Shown here in pieces: positions 17,186 to 28,082 of a stretch of 64,000 nt of DNA (position 1 is the stretch's first letter; each line of letters begins with the position of its first letter). Location: NCBI RefSeq assembly GCF_000369505.1, contig NZ_KB850055.1, positions 930,001 to 994,000 on the forward strand, read 5' to 3'. A model generated the notes under the pieces. That model saw only the letters and a program-made list of their open reading frames with translations. It searched no databases and was not told the DNA's origin. Made by a program: the position numbers and the translations under genes. The DNA is from Acinetobacter sp. NIPH 298. Its GTDB lineage: Bacteria > Pseudomonadota > Gammaproteobacteria > Pseudomonadales > Moraxellaceae.

Positions 17186-19765
17186 ATGCGTTTTGAAAAA
17201 TTTACAAACCGCTTACAGCAAGCACTCTCAGATGCACAATCATTGGCCATGGGTAAAGACCATACATCAATCGCAGGGATCCACATCCTAACGACTTTAC
17301 TCGAAGAGCCTGCCAATTTGAGTTTGTTGCAACAAGCGGGTGCTCGTTTACCAGAGTTGAAGCAAAAGCTTGAGCAAGCAATACAAAATGCCCCGACTTT
17401 GGCAAATCCGACAGGTGACATCAATCTCAACCCAGAGGCAGTTAAAGCGTTGAATTTAGCTGACCGCTATGCACAAAAGGCGGGTGATGAATTTTTATCA
17501 ACCGATTGGGTACTGTTAGGTTTAGCAGAAACGGGCGAAACCAAAACCATTTTAAATAGTGTTGGTGTAACTCCAGAAAGTTTACGTAAAGTTATTGAAA
17601 ATATTCGAGGAAGTGACAAAGTCATGAGTAATAACCATGAAGATCAACGTGACTCACTAAATAAATATACCATTGATTTAAATGAACGTGCGTTAGCAGG
17701 AAAGTTAGACCCTGTGATTGGTCGTGATGATGAAATTCGCCGTACCATTCAAGTGTTGTCTCGTCGTACCAAAAACAATCCCGTACTTATTGGTGAACCT
17801 GGTGTGGGTAAAACGGCCATTGTTGAAGGTTTGGCACAACGTATCGTCAATGGCGAAGTTCCTGAAAGTTTAAAGAATAAGCGTGTGCTTTCTTTGGACT
17901 TGGGGTCATTGCTCGCAGGTGCAAAATACCGTGGTGAGTTTGAGGAACGTCTCAAAGCTGTACTCAAAGACCTTGCCAAGCATGACGGTGAAATTATTTT
18001 ATTCATCGACGAATTGCATACCTTGGTTGGTGCAGGTAAAGGCGATGGTGCAATGGATGCGGGGAATATGTTGAAACCTGCCTTGGCACGTGGTGAATTA
18101 CGTTGTGTTGGTGCGACCACTTTAGATGAATATCGTCAATTCATTGAAAAAGATGCTGCGCTGGAACGTCGTTTCCAAAAAGTGCTGGTCGATGAGCCAA
18201 GCGTTGAAGACACCATTGCGATTTTACGTGGTTTAAAAGAGAAGTATGCCACCCATCACGGTGTGCAGATTTTAGACTCTGCCATTATTGCAGCAGCGAA
18301 AATGTCACATCGTTATATTACAGATCGTCAGTTGCCCGATAAAGCGATTGATTTGATTGATGAGGCTGCCTCACGCATCAAAATGGAGATCGACTCCAAA
18401 CCTGAAGCTTTAGATAAACTTGATCGTCGTTTGATTCAATTGAAAATGCAATTGGAAGCAGTGAAAAAAGATCAAGACGCGGGTAGTAAAGCTGAAGTGA
18501 ATCATCTTGAGCAGCAAATCGCTGAAAAACAGAAAGAGTACAATGATCTAGAAGAGATTTGGAAATCTGAAAAAACATTGGTTGAAGGTGATAAAAAAGC
18601 ACAGGTGGAGTTAGACCAAGCACGAATGGCATTGGAAAAAGCCAAACGTGAAGGTGATTTGGCAGAAGCTGCGCGGTTGCAATATGGTGTTATTCCAGAG
18701 TTGCAGAAACGATTGGAGCAAGCTGAAGTTGCTGAGGACAATGAAGAACCGAAGTTGATTCGTACCAAAGTGACTGAGAATGAAATTGCTGAAGTAGTAA
18801 GTGCTGCAACAGGAATTCCTGTCTCCAAAATGTTGCAAGGTGAACGTGAAAAACTACTGAATATGGAATCATTCTTACATAATCGTGTGGTTGGTCAAGA
18901 TGAAGCGGTAGTGGCTGTATCCAATGCGGTTCGTCGTTCGCGTGCAGGGCTGTCTGATCCGAATCGTCCAAGTGGTTCGTTCTTGTTCCTTGGACCGACA
19001 GGTGTCGGTAAAACTGAGTTGACCAAAGCATTGGCAAACTTCTTGTTCGATAGTGATGATGCCATGATCCGTATTGACATGAGTGAATTCATGGAAAAAC
19101 ACTCTGTCAGTCGTTTAGTCGGTGCACCTCCTGGATATGTGGGTTATGAAGAAGGTGGTGTCTTAACAGAAGCTGTTCGACGTAAGCCTTATAGTGTGGT
19201 GTTATTTGATGAGGTGGAAAAAGCGCATCCAGATGTCTTTAATATCTTATTGCAAGTTTTGGATGATGGTCGCTTAACTGACTCTCAAGGTCGTGTGGTT
19301 GATTTTAAGAATACAGTTATCGTCATGACTTCAAACTTGGGTTCACAAGACGTGCGCGAACTGGGTGAGGGTGCAACGGATGAAGAGATGCGTGCTGTGG
19401 TAATGAGTGCTGTCAGTCAGCATTTCCGTCCTGAGTTTATCAACCGTATTGATGAATTGGTTGTTTTCCACTCGTTACAAAAAGCGCAAATTCGTGGTAT
19501 TGCAGATATTCAGTTGGATCGTTTACGTTCACGTTTGAGTGAACGCGATATGAGTTTAACTGTGGATGATACTGCTTTTGATTTGTTGATTGATGCTGGA
19601 TTTGACCCAATCTACGGTGCGCGTCCATTGAAACGTGCGATCCAACAACAAGTGGAAAATAGTTTGGCTCAGAAAATTTTATCAGGTGAGTTCCAGGCAG
19701 GAGATAATATTTTGATCAAAGCCGAACATGGTCATCTTGTCTTCGATAAAATGAAACTGAGTTAA
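17186..19765 (+). CDS. clpB: ATP-dependent disaggregase ClpB
   Basis: An 859-residue Hsp104/ClpB hexameric chaperone that, with DnaK, rescues aggregated protein in the cytosol. Order: N-terminal Clp repeat domain (1-145), first AAA+ domain with Walker A GEPGVGKT, the long coiled-coil middle domain (about 400-530) that separates ClpB from ClpA, second AAA+ domain with GPTGVGKT, and a C-terminal domain. No ClpP-binding loop is evident. Length is typical. GAGGA precedes the ATG, and a heat-shock promoter lies upstream. Confidence 0.98.
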   Translation: MRFEKFTNRLQQALSDAQSLAMGKDHTSIAGIHILTTLLEEPANLSLLQQAGARLPELKQKLEQAIQNAPTLANPTGDINLNPEAVKALNLADRYAQKAGDEFLSTDWVLLGLAETGETKTILNSVGVTPESLRKVIENIRGSDKVMSNNHEDQRDSLNKYTIDLNERALAGKLDPVIGRDDEIRRTIQVLSRRTKNNPVLIGEPGVGKTAIVEGLAQRIVNGEVPESLKNKRVLSLDLGSLLAGAKYRGEFEERLKAVLKDLAKHDGEIILFIDELHTLVGAGKGDGAMDAGNMLKPALARGELRCVGATTLDEYRQFIEKDAALERRFQKVLVDEPSVEDTIAILRGLKEKYATHHGVQILDSAIIAAAKMSHRYITDRQLPDKAIDLIDEAASRIKMEIDSKPEALDKLDRRLIQLKMQLEAVKKDQDAGSKAEVNHLEQQIAEKQKEYNDLEEIWKSEKTLVEGDKKAQVELDQARMALEKAKREGDLAEAARLQYGVIPELQKRLEQAEVAEDNEEPKLIRTKVTENEIAEVVSAATGIPVSKMLQGEREKLLNMESFLHNRVVGQDEAVVAVSNAVRRSRAGLSDPNRPSGSFLFLGPTGVGKTELTKALANFLFDSDDAMIRIDMSEFMEKHSVSRLVGAPPGYVGYEEGGVLTEAVRRKPYSVVLFDEVEKAHPDVFNILLQVLDDGRLTDSQGRVVDFKNTVIVMTSNLGSQDVRELGEGATDEEMRAVVMSAVSQHFRPEFINRIDELVVFHSLQKAQIRGIADIQLDRLRSRLSERDMSLTVDDTAFDLLIDAGFDPIYGARPLKRAIQQQVENSLAQKILSGEFQAGDNILIKAEHGHLVFDKMKLS

Positions 19766-19787
19766 GCTAAAATTTTAACAATCAAAC

Positions 19788-19819
19788 AAAAGATGGTGAT
19801 GAAAATTACCATCTTTTTT
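19788..19819 (+). terminator. Terminator of clpB
   Basis: A 13-bp stem with one G-U pair (19788-19800/19805-19817) capped by a GAAA tetraloop runs into a T-tract, 22 bases after the clpB stop. Confidence 0.9.
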
Positions 19820-19932
19820 TGTACTTATGCTGCTTATCCGATTTTTCGATGAATTTTACTAATAAGATTGCGGCTTGATGAAAAACTTGCTAATTTCAGA
19901 ATAAATAAGAAAAAGATTCAGGATGAATTGCA

Positions 19933-20367
19933 ATGAAAAATAAGCAACATCATTATACAGGTATTTGTATGATTTTGTGCATGATGGTTCTGTCTTCTTC
20001 TGATGGGTGGGCGGTTCAGCCGATGTCAGAGGGAACGCTCGCACTACAGACAGGGTTGGCAAATAATATTTTGCCGAATATTATTATTAAAGCTGAACAA
20101 GACGCGATGAAACCTGAGCAAGAGCGTTGGAGAGTTCAACGTGCCTTGAGTGATCGTTATTTGCGTGAAGTCAGGATTAGTACATTACTTGATAGTGTGC
20201 TATCGCCGCATGAAGAGCAAAAGAAAACCAAAGTCACTGATCCGCGAGAGAAAAAAGATGCGAGCATAAAGCCGCATACACAACCCTCAGATCGTTTTGT
20301 GGTGTATGAATTTGATTCTAATGATAATGTTCATGGAACCGTCACCATTCATGTCAAAGAACGGTGA
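19933..20367 (+). CDS. Hypothetical secreted protein
   Basis: A 144-residue protein I do not recognise. The N-terminus is a signal peptide (hydrophobic core ICMILCMMVLSS, likely cleavage after GWA), followed by a conserved-looking MSEGTLALQTG segment, a charged helical middle and a Lys-rich linker, ending in a short beta-type tail. AGGA precedes the ATG. It stands alone between clpB and the convergent rlmKL gene. Probably periplasmic. Confidence 0.65.
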   Translation: MKNKQHHYTGICMILCMMVLSSSDGWAVQPMSEGTLALQTGLANNILPNIIIKAEQDAMKPEQERWRVQRALSDRYLREVRISTLLDSVLSPHEEQKKTKVTDPREKKDASIKPHTQPSDRFVVYEFDSNDNVHGTVTIHVKER

Positions 20368-20380
20368 CGGGAAGTATTAT

Positions 20381-22585
20381 TTATACCGCAGGATGTTTGA
20401 TTTTCCATGCGCGATGGATTTTTTGATTGCGCTTGAAATCTAAGCCGATGGTTTCAGAGGTAATTTCTTCAATGTCATACATCGCCTCGATTTCCTCATC
20501 CAGCTCAAAACCACGATAGTTGTTAGAAAAATACAAAGTACCTTCAGTGGTTAGGCGGTTCATGGCACGCTTTAACAGCGAGAGATGATCGCGTTGTACA
20601 TCAAATGTACCGTAAAACTTTTTCGAGTTAGAGAAGGTAGGTGGATCAATAAAGATCAAATCGTATTGTTCATGACCTTCTTTTAACCATTCAAAGCAAT
20701 CGCTGGCAAAGAACATGTGCTGTTCATCTGCATGATCAACCGTTAAACCATTCAATACAAAGTTTTCTTTAGACCAGTTGAGATAAGTATTAGATAAATC
20801 AACACTTGTGGTACTTGCCGCGCCGCCTAGAGCTGCATGTAAGCTTGCTGTTGAGGTATAGCTATACAGGTTTAGGAAGTGTTTACCACGTGCTTCTTTG
20901 GCAATTCTTAAACGCATTTGACGATGATCTAAGAACAAGCCTGTATCCAAATAATCGGTCAGATTCACCAAAATTCGTGCATTACCTTCTTGTACGATAA
21001 AACGTTTTGACGCGGTACTTTGCTTGCTGTATTGGGTCGTTCCAGCTTGTCTTGCACGTGTTTTGATAAAAATGGCATCACGGTTTAGGCCTGTTACTGC
21101 GCGAATGGCTGCGAGTCCAAGATTAAAACGTTTTTTAGCTTTTTCAGGGTCGATGGTTTTAGGTGGCGCATATTCTTGTACATGCAATCTATCCCCATAC
21201 AAATCAACGGCAATATTAAAATCTGGTAAATCAGCATCATAAAGACGTAAGCAATAGATGTTTTCTTTGACAGCCCACTTTTTCAATGCTTGCATATTTT
21301 TTTGCAAACGGTTGGTAAAGTCTTCGGCACCTTCAATCTTTTCAAATTGTAACGGTTGCCAATTTGCTAAAAATGGTTGTGCAACGCTTGCTGGTTTGAT
21401 CATACCAAAACGAATGTAAATCGGCAGCTTACCGTTCATCAAACGTAAAGTTTGCGGATCATTGATAGCAAGTACATCTGCTTGTTCGATTTGTGCCGCA
21501 ATCACCGCAGCAGGCTGATTTGGGAAATTCTTTTGTAATAATCCAGATAAGCCTAAGTAGAATGAACGACTAGAAGCTTTATCCCCTAAGCGCTCGCCAT
21601 AAGGCGGATTTGTAACGATAAAGGCTTTTTTACCTTCAGCATGAAAATCATCCCAATCAGCTAAAGTACGTTCTTCGATTTGAATTTGATCAAGAACACT
21701 TTCAAAGCCTGCGGCAATGATATTTAGACGGGTCGCTTTGACCGCTTCCCAATCTGCATCATAAGCATAGAGTTTTGGTAGTGGGTTCGCTAAAGCCTTT
21801 TCATGTCGTTCAGTTGCTTCGTTTTTGATCGACATCCACAGTTCACGATCATGTCCATGCCAGCCATTAAATCCGAAACGACGAACCAAACCTGGCGCAC
21901 GATCCGTTAAAATCATCAATGATTCAATAATAAATGTCCCTGAACCACACATCGGATCAAGAATGATATCGGGTTGATATTGTAATAATTGTGCTTTTTG
22001 TAAAATCGCCGCCGCGAGGTTTTCTTTGATCGGTGCATCGGTCATAAAATGGCGATAGCCACGTTTATGCAAGGAGTCACCAGATAAATCGAGACAGAAG
22101 GTATGTTCAGTTTTCCCGGCTAAAACATAAAGCGTAATTTCAGGCTGCTTAATGTCAATACTTGGGCGTTTCCCGACGGCTTCCATAAAGGAATCCACAA
22201 CGCCATCTTTCACACGTAAAGTCGCGAATTGCGTATTGACCTTGATATCTCGTTCAACATGCAGACGCACCGCGAAGGTACTTTGTGGTGCAAAAATTAA
22301 AGACCAATCGAAGCTAATCGCACCTTCAAAGAGTTCTTCTGCCACATCTCGCGCATCGTGGGTAAATTCAAGTTCATGTTTATGAATCGGTAACAGTACA
22401 CGAGAGGCTAGGCGAGACCACATGCAAATACGATAAGCCTGTTCAAGCGTACCTTGGAAAATTAAACGTCCAGCAAAACGTTGGATGTCTTGAACACCTA
22501 AACTTTCCAGTTCTTGTTGAAGTAGGGTTTCAAGTCCATCCGCACAGGTTACCCAGTAGCTTGTAAGACGTTGTGTTGAATTCAT
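20381..22585 (-). CDS. rlmL: Bifunctional 23S rRNA methyltransferase RlmKL
   Basis: A 734-residue fusion that makes m2G2445 (RlmL half) and m7G2069 (RlmK half) in 23S rRNA. The order is an N-terminal THUMP domain (about 45-155), the RlmL methyltransferase with DPMCGSGTF and NPPYGERLGD, and the RlmK methyltransferase with DLSNTYLNWSKENF and the catalytic DPPTFSNSKK. Length and both catalytic motifs match E. coli RlmKL. It is transcribed alone, and a gene of unknown function diverges from it. Confidence 0.96.
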   Translation of the reverse strand: MNSTQRLTSYWVTCADGLETLLQQELESLGVQDIQRFAGRLIFQGTLEQAYRICMWSRLASRVLLPIHKHELEFTHDARDVAEELFEGAISFDWSLIFAPQSTFAVRLHVERDIKVNTQFATLRVKDGVVDSFMEAVGKRPSIDIKQPEITLYVLAGKTEHTFCLDLSGDSLHKRGYRHFMTDAPIKENLAAAILQKAQLLQYQPDIILDPMCGSGTFIIESLMILTDRAPGLVRRFGFNGWHGHDRELWMSIKNEATERHEKALANPLPKLYAYDADWEAVKATRLNIIAAGFESVLDQIQIEERTLADWDDFHAEGKKAFIVTNPPYGERLGDKASSRSFYLGLSGLLQKNFPNQPAAVIAAQIEQADVLAINDPQTLRLMNGKLPIYIRFGMIKPASVAQPFLANWQPLQFEKIEGAEDFTNRLQKNMQALKKWAVKENIYCLRLYDADLPDFNIAVDLYGDRLHVQEYAPPKTIDPEKAKKRFNLGLAAIRAVTGLNRDAIFIKTRARQAGTTQYSKQSTASKRFIVQEGNARILVNLTDYLDTGLFLDHRQMRLRIAKEARGKHFLNLYSYTSTASLHAALGGAASTTSVDLSNTYLNWSKENFVLNGLTVDHADEQHMFFASDCFEWLKEGHEQYDLIFIDPPTFSNSKKFYGTFDVQRDHLSLLKRAMNRLTTEGTLYFSNNYRGFELDEEIEAMYDIEEITSETIGLDFKRNQKIHRAWKIKHPAV

Positions 22586-22874
22586 TCAAATTTCCAAAAG
22601 CGATTTTAGCAATCGCGTATTTTAACTGATTTTTATCGGTTCTGTCGGTGCATATTTGTGTGATTGTCAGCTTTATCATCGATTAAAAGCTATTTTTTGA
22701 ATTTGGCCTCACGAGGATGCTTTAGGCGATCGATTTCATATTTGTACAATATTTTAATTATTGGTACATATTTTGCTACTTAACTTAATAGATGGTCTTG
22801 TAAATCATCAGCGTCTTATTTTTCCAAAAGCTGATGAAATTTAAGTAGTTTAATGGGGAACTTGTGGGGGATCT

Positions 22875-23249
22875 ATGAAAGAGAATGTAAATAATGACGT
22901 GCTGGTCAATGCTGAAGCTTTTACGATTGCAACTCAAATGTATGTTCGTTTGAGACGTGTATCGAGTCGTGTGATAGATGTCATGTATCTGGTCAGCAAC
23001 AAAGCGTATGCCAAACATATTGTTGATATCGCTTTGGCAACTCAAGATGCTGAATTGGAACGCTATGTTGCTCGGTTAAGTCCACTCATCGATTTATATC
23101 CTGAACCAAAAGCAGTTGTGGTGGCAGAGCAGAAAGATCACTTAGAAAATGAGCGGGTTGAGACATTGGATGTCTATTCAAGTGAGGTGACTGCTGAGGA
23201 AATCTATCAGGCTCAGGTTTCGCATCACTATATTGGTGCATTGCGATAG
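22875..23249 (+). CDS. Conserved hypothetical protein (124 aa)
   Basis: Not recognised. It is mostly helical and charged, with no signal peptide or membrane span, so probably cytosolic. The first 75 residues (MYVRLRRVSSRVIDVMYL onward) look folded, while the last 50 are acidic. GGGGGA lies at good spacing before the ATG. It is divergent from rlmKL and 120 bases ahead of pyrB in the same direction. The 289-base gap upstream holds only a weak 6-bp hairpin. Confidence 0.6.
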   Translation: MKENVNNDVLVNAEAFTIATQMYVRLRRVSSRVIDVMYLVSNKAYAKHIVDIALATQDAELERYVARLSPLIDLYPEPKAVVVAEQKDHLENERVETLDVYSSEVTAEEIYQAQVSHHYIGALR

Positions 23250-23369
23250 ATCGAATTTGTTGCAACTTCCTAATTAATGGCAACATAAGGGTGAAAAGTT
23301 GTTCTGCTAAAACCCAAGAATTGGGCTACACTATGCAAGTTTTGGTGATTCGACCCATAGGAATCCTTT

Positions 23370-24386
23370 ATGCATATTGCAGCCCTGCATCAACCAAGTC
23401 AGGTTCAATTGAATCAACAAGGAAATTTAAAGCACTTTTTAACCATTGAGGGTCTTTCCAAGGAAAGCCTGACCAAAATCCTAGATACAGCGCAAAGCTT
23501 TTTAGATGACAATAATAATTTGATCAACCGTCCGTTATTAGAAGGGCTGACGGTGATGAATCTTTTCTTTGAAAATTCCACCCGTACCCGTACCACCTTT
23601 GAAGCCGCAGCAAAACGGTTATCTGCCAATGTTTTGAACATTGATATCGCACGTTCAAGCACATCAAAAGGTGAAACCTTACGCGATACGCTTTGGAACT
23701 TAGAAGCGATGGCTGCGGACATTTTTGTAGTACGACATTCGTCTTCGGGTGCGGCGCATTTTATTGCCAAAGATGTTTGCCCAAATGTCGCTATTATCAA
23801 TGCGGGTGATGGTCGTCATGCACACCCGACGCAAGCGATGTTGGATATGTTAACCATTCGCCGTGAGACTAAAAAGCCTTTTGATCAGCTGAGTGTGGCG
23901 ATTATTGGTGATATTAAGCATTCTCGTGTGGCACGTTCTAATGTTGCAGCATTGCAAACTTTAGGGTGTAAAGATATCCGTGTAATTGCACCGAATACAT
24001 TATTGCCTGTCGCTTTTAACGAATATGGTGAACATGTACGTTTATTTAACCAAATGAATGCTGGTGTTACTGATTGTGATGTGATCATCGCATTGCGTAT
24101 TCAAAATGAACGTATTGATTCACCAGCGCTCGCTTCACAATCAGAATTTTACAAAATGTACGGTCTAAATAAAGAACGCCTTGCTTTGGCCAAACCCGAT
24201 TGTATCGTGATGCATCCGGGGCCTATGAATCGAGGTGTTGAAATTGATTCTAGTGTTGCTGATGGTGATCAATCCGTGATCCTGAAACAAGTGACCAATG
24301 GTATTGCGGTTCGTATGGCGGTGCTTGCACTAGCGATGCAAGGGCAGTTACAAGAACAAGGTTTGATTGAAGCGATTTCGCTGTAA
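23370..24386 (+). CDS. pyrB: Aspartate carbamoyltransferase catalytic subunit
   Basis: A 338-residue ATCase chain catalysing the committed step of pyrimidine synthesis. Carbamoyl-phosphate motif STRTRTTFE and the HPTQAMLD block are intact. The length and the N-terminal extension match the pseudomonad-type enzyme that works with an inactive dihydroorotase homologue instead of PyrI. That partner follows 12 bases downstream. No regulatory pyrI gene is present. Confidence 0.96.
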   Translation: MHIAALHQPSQVQLNQQGNLKHFLTIEGLSKESLTKILDTAQSFLDDNNNLINRPLLEGLTVMNLFFENSTRTRTTFEAAAKRLSANVLNIDIARSSTSKGETLRDTLWNLEAMAADIFVVRHSSSGAAHFIAKDVCPNVAIINAGDGRHAHPTQAMLDMLTIRRETKKPFDQLSVAIIGDIKHSRVARSNVAALQTLGCKDIRVIAPNTLLPVAFNEYGEHVRLFNQMNAGVTDCDVIIALRIQNERIDSPALASQSEFYKMYGLNKERLALAKPDCIVMHPGPMNRGVEIDSSVADGDQSVILKQVTNGIAVRMAVLALAMQGQLQEQGLIEAISL

Positions 24387-24398
24387 GGGATAGATCAC

Positions 24399-25631
24399 AT
24401 GAGTATTGTAAAAATTGAAAATGTCCGTGTGCTCGATCCAATTCAAAAAACTGATCAAGTCAAAACGGTTTATATCGAAAACGGTAAATTGGTTGATGCG
24501 GTTGAACAGGTCGATGAAACCATAAATGGTCAGGATAAATGGTTGATGCCAACCATGGTGGATCTATGCGCTCGGCTACGTGAACCAGGGCAACAGCAAC
24601 ACGGAACATTAAAGTCCGAGGGTAAAGCCGCACGCGCCAATGGTATTTTGCATGTCATTACACCGCCAGATTCAAAGCCGATTGTGCAAGATAACGGTGC
24701 TTTGATTCATGGCTTGATTGAAAAAGCGCAACTGGATGGCGGTATTTATTTACAAATCATTGGCGCACAAACCCAAGGTCTAAATGGCAAACAACCTGCC
24801 AATATGGCGGGGTTAAAAAAGGGTGGTTGTACGGCTGTTTCCAATGCCAATGCTGCCTTTGAAAATGATGATGTGGTTATTCGTACATTAGAATATGCGG
24901 CAGGTTTAGGGTTAACTGTTGTCTTTTACGCTGAAGAGCCTCAAATCGCCAAAGATGGTTGTGTTCACGAAGGCTTCATTGCATCGCGTCAAGGCTTGCC
25001 AATGATTCCTGCAATCGCAGAAACAGTTGCAATCGCCAAATATCTTTTAATGATCGAAGCAACAGGTGTAAAAGCGCATTTTGGTCTATTGTCTTGTGGC
25101 GCTTCTGTTGAATTGATTCGTGCAGCAAAAACCAAAGGCTTACCTGTGACTGCTGATGTTGCCATGCATCAATTGCATTTAACTGAACAATTGATTGATG
25201 GTTTTAACTCACTGGCGCATGTACGTCCGCCTTTGCGCTCTGAACAAGATAAGTTGTTATTGCGTCAAGCGGTTAAAGAAGGGGTGATTGATGCGATTTG
25301 TACGCATCACGAACCATTAAGCAGCTCAGCGAAAATAGCGCCATTCGAGGAAACGCAATCAGGTATTACCGCTTTCGATACCTATGTTGGATTGGGTGTA
25401 CAACTTATTCAAGAAGGTGTATTTGAGCCATTGGAATGGGTTGAAAAGGTCACTTCGATTCCTGCACAAGTTGCCAATATCACAGATCGCTGGCAGGAAG
25501 AAGCAGGATGGGTATTGGTTGATCCTGAGTTACAGTGGACTGTTACTAAAGATACGATTATCTCGCAAGGGAAAAACACGCCATTACTTGGACAGCAGTT
25601 GACTGGTAAAGTCGTCACTACATTTGCATAA
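24399..25631 (+). CDS. pyrC': Inactive dihydroorotase homologue PyrC' (ATCase partner)
   Basis: A 410-residue amidohydrolase-fold protein. In place of the metal-binding DxHxHLREPG of real dihydroorotases it has DLCARLREPG, so both histidines are lost. Later positions read AMHQLH and CTHHEP instead of the usual histidine/aspartate ligands. In pseudomonads such a PyrC' is required structurally for ATCase dodecamer assembly, and the 12-base spacing from pyrB supports that role here. A functional pyrC must lie elsewhere in the genome. Confidence 0.92.
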   Translation: MSIVKIENVRVLDPIQKTDQVKTVYIENGKLVDAVEQVDETINGQDKWLMPTMVDLCARLREPGQQQHGTLKSEGKAARANGILHVITPPDSKPIVQDNGALIHGLIEKAQLDGGIYLQIIGAQTQGLNGKQPANMAGLKKGGCTAVSNANAAFENDDVVIRTLEYAAGLGLTVVFYAEEPQIAKDGCVHEGFIASRQGLPMIPAIAETVAIAKYLLMIEATGVKAHFGLLSCGASVELIRAAKTKGLPVTADVAMHQLHLTEQLIDGFNSLAHVRPPLRSEQDKLLLRQAVKEGVIDAICTHHEPLSSSAKIAPFEETQSGITAFDTYVGLGVQLIQEGVFEPLEWVEKVTSIPAQVANITDRWQEEAGWVLVDPELQWTVTKDTIISQGKNTPLLGQQLTGKVVTTFA

Positions 25632-25646
25632 GCATAAGTCATCGTG

Positions 25647-25680
25647 AGCAGGGTAAGCCTTTTAGTGGGCTTGCTCTGCT
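25647..25680 (+). terminator. Hairpin after pyrC'
   Basis: AGCAGGGTAAGCC (25647-25659) pairs along its full length with GGCTTGCTCTGCT (25668-25680) through 13 bp including two G-U pairs. No T-tract follows, so it may be a Rho-assisted end or a stabilising hairpin. Confidence 0.45.
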
Positions 25681-25834
25681 GTCTAAGAATTGATGTATAT
25701 ATATTGTATTTAAATTTTTAAAAATAGATAAAAAACATAAAAACTATATTAAAGTAAGCAGATGAAATGAGATTCGTTTTGCATAAAATTATAAAAAAGA
25801 GATGTAAATCATTTAAATTGTTGGAGCTAATACA

Positions 25835-26404
25835 ATGCCTATAAATCCAATGGAGTTACTTAAACAGAAAGTTTCATCGGTGATTGTGAATGATCAAACC
25901 TGCTTGGTAAATGAAAAAAATGATGTTTTATCAAGATTTTACCCAATTCTTTTGTCTCGATTTTTAATTAAACCAGAACTTGTTGATCAACTCAAAGAAC
26001 AACTTACCCCTTCAGTTTATGATCTATTTGAAAAAAATGACCAAGTAAAAAATGCACTACTTTTACGATTGGCTGCAGGCAGAGTTCCAGCGAGTGAAGT
26101 TGAAAAAACTTTAAATAGAGCCATTCCTAAAAGTCTAGCAGTACTTTCAAATGAGGTAGGCAATGATACGATGAGTATTATTTACTATCTTAGAGAGCAC
26201 AAAGAGTCAATTTATGCACTATTGCCCAACTGGATCAATGAAGTTTTATCCTTGGATCAGCCAGCGGTAAAAGCTCGCTTAGCGCCTCCTATTTTATCCC
26301 TACCTGTTGTGCCTCAAGAGACCAAGCAGCACAAAGCTTTTCCATTTTTTGCCTTAATATTTGCTAGTTTTTCATTATTATGGCTCTATCAGATAAGTAA
26401 ATAG
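25835..26404 (+). CDS. Hypothetical tail-anchored protein
   Basis: Not recognised with confidence. The 189 residues form a soluble helical region (1-165) and a single C-terminal hydrophobic segment (FPFFALIFASFSLLWLY) ending in a short polar tail, so a tail-anchored inner-membrane topology is likely. There is a faint resemblance to the N-terminal helical domain found ahead of OmpA domains in some Acinetobacter proteins, but no OmpA domain follows. GGAG precedes the ATG. Flanking genes give no clue. Confidence 0.6.
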   Translation: MPINPMELLKQKVSSVIVNDQTCLVNEKNDVLSRFYPILLSRFLIKPELVDQLKEQLTPSVYDLFEKNDQVKNALLLRLAAGRVPASEVEKTLNRAIPKSLAVLSNEVGNDTMSIIYYLREHKESIYALLPNWINEVLSLDQPAVKARLAPPILSLPVVPQETKQHKAFPFFALIFASFSLLWLYQISK

Positions 26405-26482
26405 CCATCATTGTGATTGTGGATTGATTTACGTATTTTTTATTGGCATGCTTCGGTCAGGCAATCATTTTAGATCGAGTTT

Positions 26483-27262
26483 ATGCGAATCACATTTGTC
26501 GGTGCAGGACGAGTCGCCACACATTTAGCAAAGGCATTTCAATCACAGTATCAAATTGTTCAAGTTTTTAGTCGCAATTTACACCACGCCCAACGATTAG
26601 CAGCACAGGTCAATGCTCAAGCGATTGATGGTGTAGATCAACTCAATCCGCAAACAGACTTAGTGGTTGTTGCTGTTAGTGATCTCGTGATACCTGATGT
26701 TGTAGAAGCGATCGCAACATATTTGCCGCAATGTCTTATCGTGCATACTTCGGGAAGTACAAATTTATCTGTCGTCGCGCAGAAGCAGCAACGTGCTGGG
26801 GTTTTCTATCCATTACAGACCTTTAGTTTTGAACGGGAAGTGGATTGGTTGGAAACTCCACTTTTTGTTGAAGCCGTAACGCATGAAGATTTGCTTCTAC
26901 TCACAACCTTAGCAAACAGCCTAAGTAATCGAGTCTATCAATATAATTCACAACAGCGTCAAACCTTACACTTGGCTGCGGTGTTTGCATGTAATTTTAG
27001 TAATTATTGTTATGATATGGCAAAACAAGTTGTAGATGCAGAACAAGTTGATTTCAGTTTACTATTTCCATTGATTTTAGAAACAGCGAATAAAGCAACC
27101 CGTACTCACCCAAAGCAAATGCAAACAGGACCTGCGATGCGGGGCGATCAGAATATTTTAAAGATGCATCAAGGATTATTGGCTCAATCTCATCGGCCAG
27201 ATTTGGAAGAAGTATATAGATTGATGAGTGATGGCATTTATAAACGCCATCACTCGGATTGA
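26483..27262 (+). CDS. Rossmann-fold/DUF2520 domain protein
   Basis: A 259-residue protein with an N-terminal NAD(P)-binding Rossmann domain (VGAGRVATHLA) and a C-terminal helical DUF2520-type domain, similar in build to ketopantoate/pyrroline-carboxylate reductase relatives. Residues around HTSGS (about 91-95) follow the pattern of the family. Substrate unknown. It is monocistronic by spacing, 140 bases ahead of the pqi operon. Confidence 0.78.
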   Translation: MRITFVGAGRVATHLAKAFQSQYQIVQVFSRNLHHAQRLAAQVNAQAIDGVDQLNPQTDLVVVAVSDLVIPDVVEAIATYLPQCLIVHTSGSTNLSVVAQKQQRAGVFYPLQTFSFEREVDWLETPLFVEAVTHEDLLLLTTLANSLSNRVYQYNSQQRQTLHLAAVFACNFSNYCYDMAKQVVDAEQVDFSLLFPLILETANKATRTHPKQMQTGPAMRGDQNILKMHQGLLAQSHRPDLEEVYRLMSDGIYKRHHSD

Positions 27263-27401
27263 TTTAGTTAATTTTCTTAAAAAAATATAACCAACAGGAT
27301 ATCATCAAAAAACTATCACAATTTATCTGTATACATCTCAGTAAAATATAGCAAAATGAGTTTCAGTCTAAAAAAAATTTATAAAATGGTGTTTATGTTC
27401 T

Positions 27402-28082
27402 ATGAGTGAGCCTTCCTCTTTTCTTCCAGTTTCTGCATCTATGAATCAACAAGTGTTAATTCAAAATGGTGATATTTCACCGCAAACTCTGGTTGCCTGT
27501 GAGGAATGTGACACGGTATATCATCGAATTCAGCTAACACAAGGTGAACGCGCTTATTGTCTTTGCTGTGGTGCTGAGCTTTATCGGCAAAGCAAACCTT
27601 TTAGTGTTTTACTGGCAATGGTAACAACAGCGCTGATTGTATTTGTGATTGCCAATAGTTTTCCTATTGTTAAGGTGGAATTGCAGGGTCACGATTCCCA
27701 GACGACTTTACTTGGTGCGGCATGGGCAATGTTTCATGCAGGGCAAGGGCCAGTAGGTGTTCTGATTCTCATCACAACTTTTGTAGTGCCATTGATGGAT
27801 CTGCTATTGCTGTTCTATGTACTTTCATCAGTTCATTTTTTTAAAGTTCGACCCCGTTATTTAGTCGCAGCATTGCGTACCTTGTTTTTATTTAGAACAT
27901 GGGGAATGGTTGAAGTATTTTTGATTGGCGTACTGGTGACTTTAGTTAAACTGGTCGGTATGGTCGTGGTGATTCCAGGTGTTGCACTATGGGGGTTCGC
28001 CATACTGAGTATATTACTGGTTTATATTGCTTCAGTGAAAGTTAAGGATCTATGGGACGAGATCGACAGGACACTTCGATGA
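27402..28082 (+). CDS. pqiA: PqiA-family membrane protein, first half
   Basis: A 226-residue integral membrane protein with an N-terminal rubredoxin-like zinc site (CEECDTVYH, then CLCCGAELY) and four hydrophobic spans. It corresponds to one of the two repeats of E. coli PqiA (417 aa). The second repeat is a separate overlapping gene. PqiA works with the MCE protein PqiB and lipoprotein PqiC in lipid transport between inner and outer membranes. Confidence 0.9.
   Translation: MSEPSSFLPVSASMNQQVLIQNGDISPQTLVACEECDTVYHRIQLTQGERAYCLCCGAELYRQSKPFSVLLAMVTTALIVFVIANSFPIVKVELQGHDSQTTLLGAAWAMFHAGQGPVGVLILITTFVVPLMDLLLLFYVLSSVHFFKVRPRYLVAALRTLFLFRTWGMVEVFLIGVLVTLVKLVGMVVVIPGVALWGFAILSILLVYIASVKVKDLWDEIDRTLR

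Noticed and set aside
18502..19037. Several antisense ORFs inside clpB
   Set aside because: Typical antisense shadows of a highly conserved, strongly codon-biased gene.
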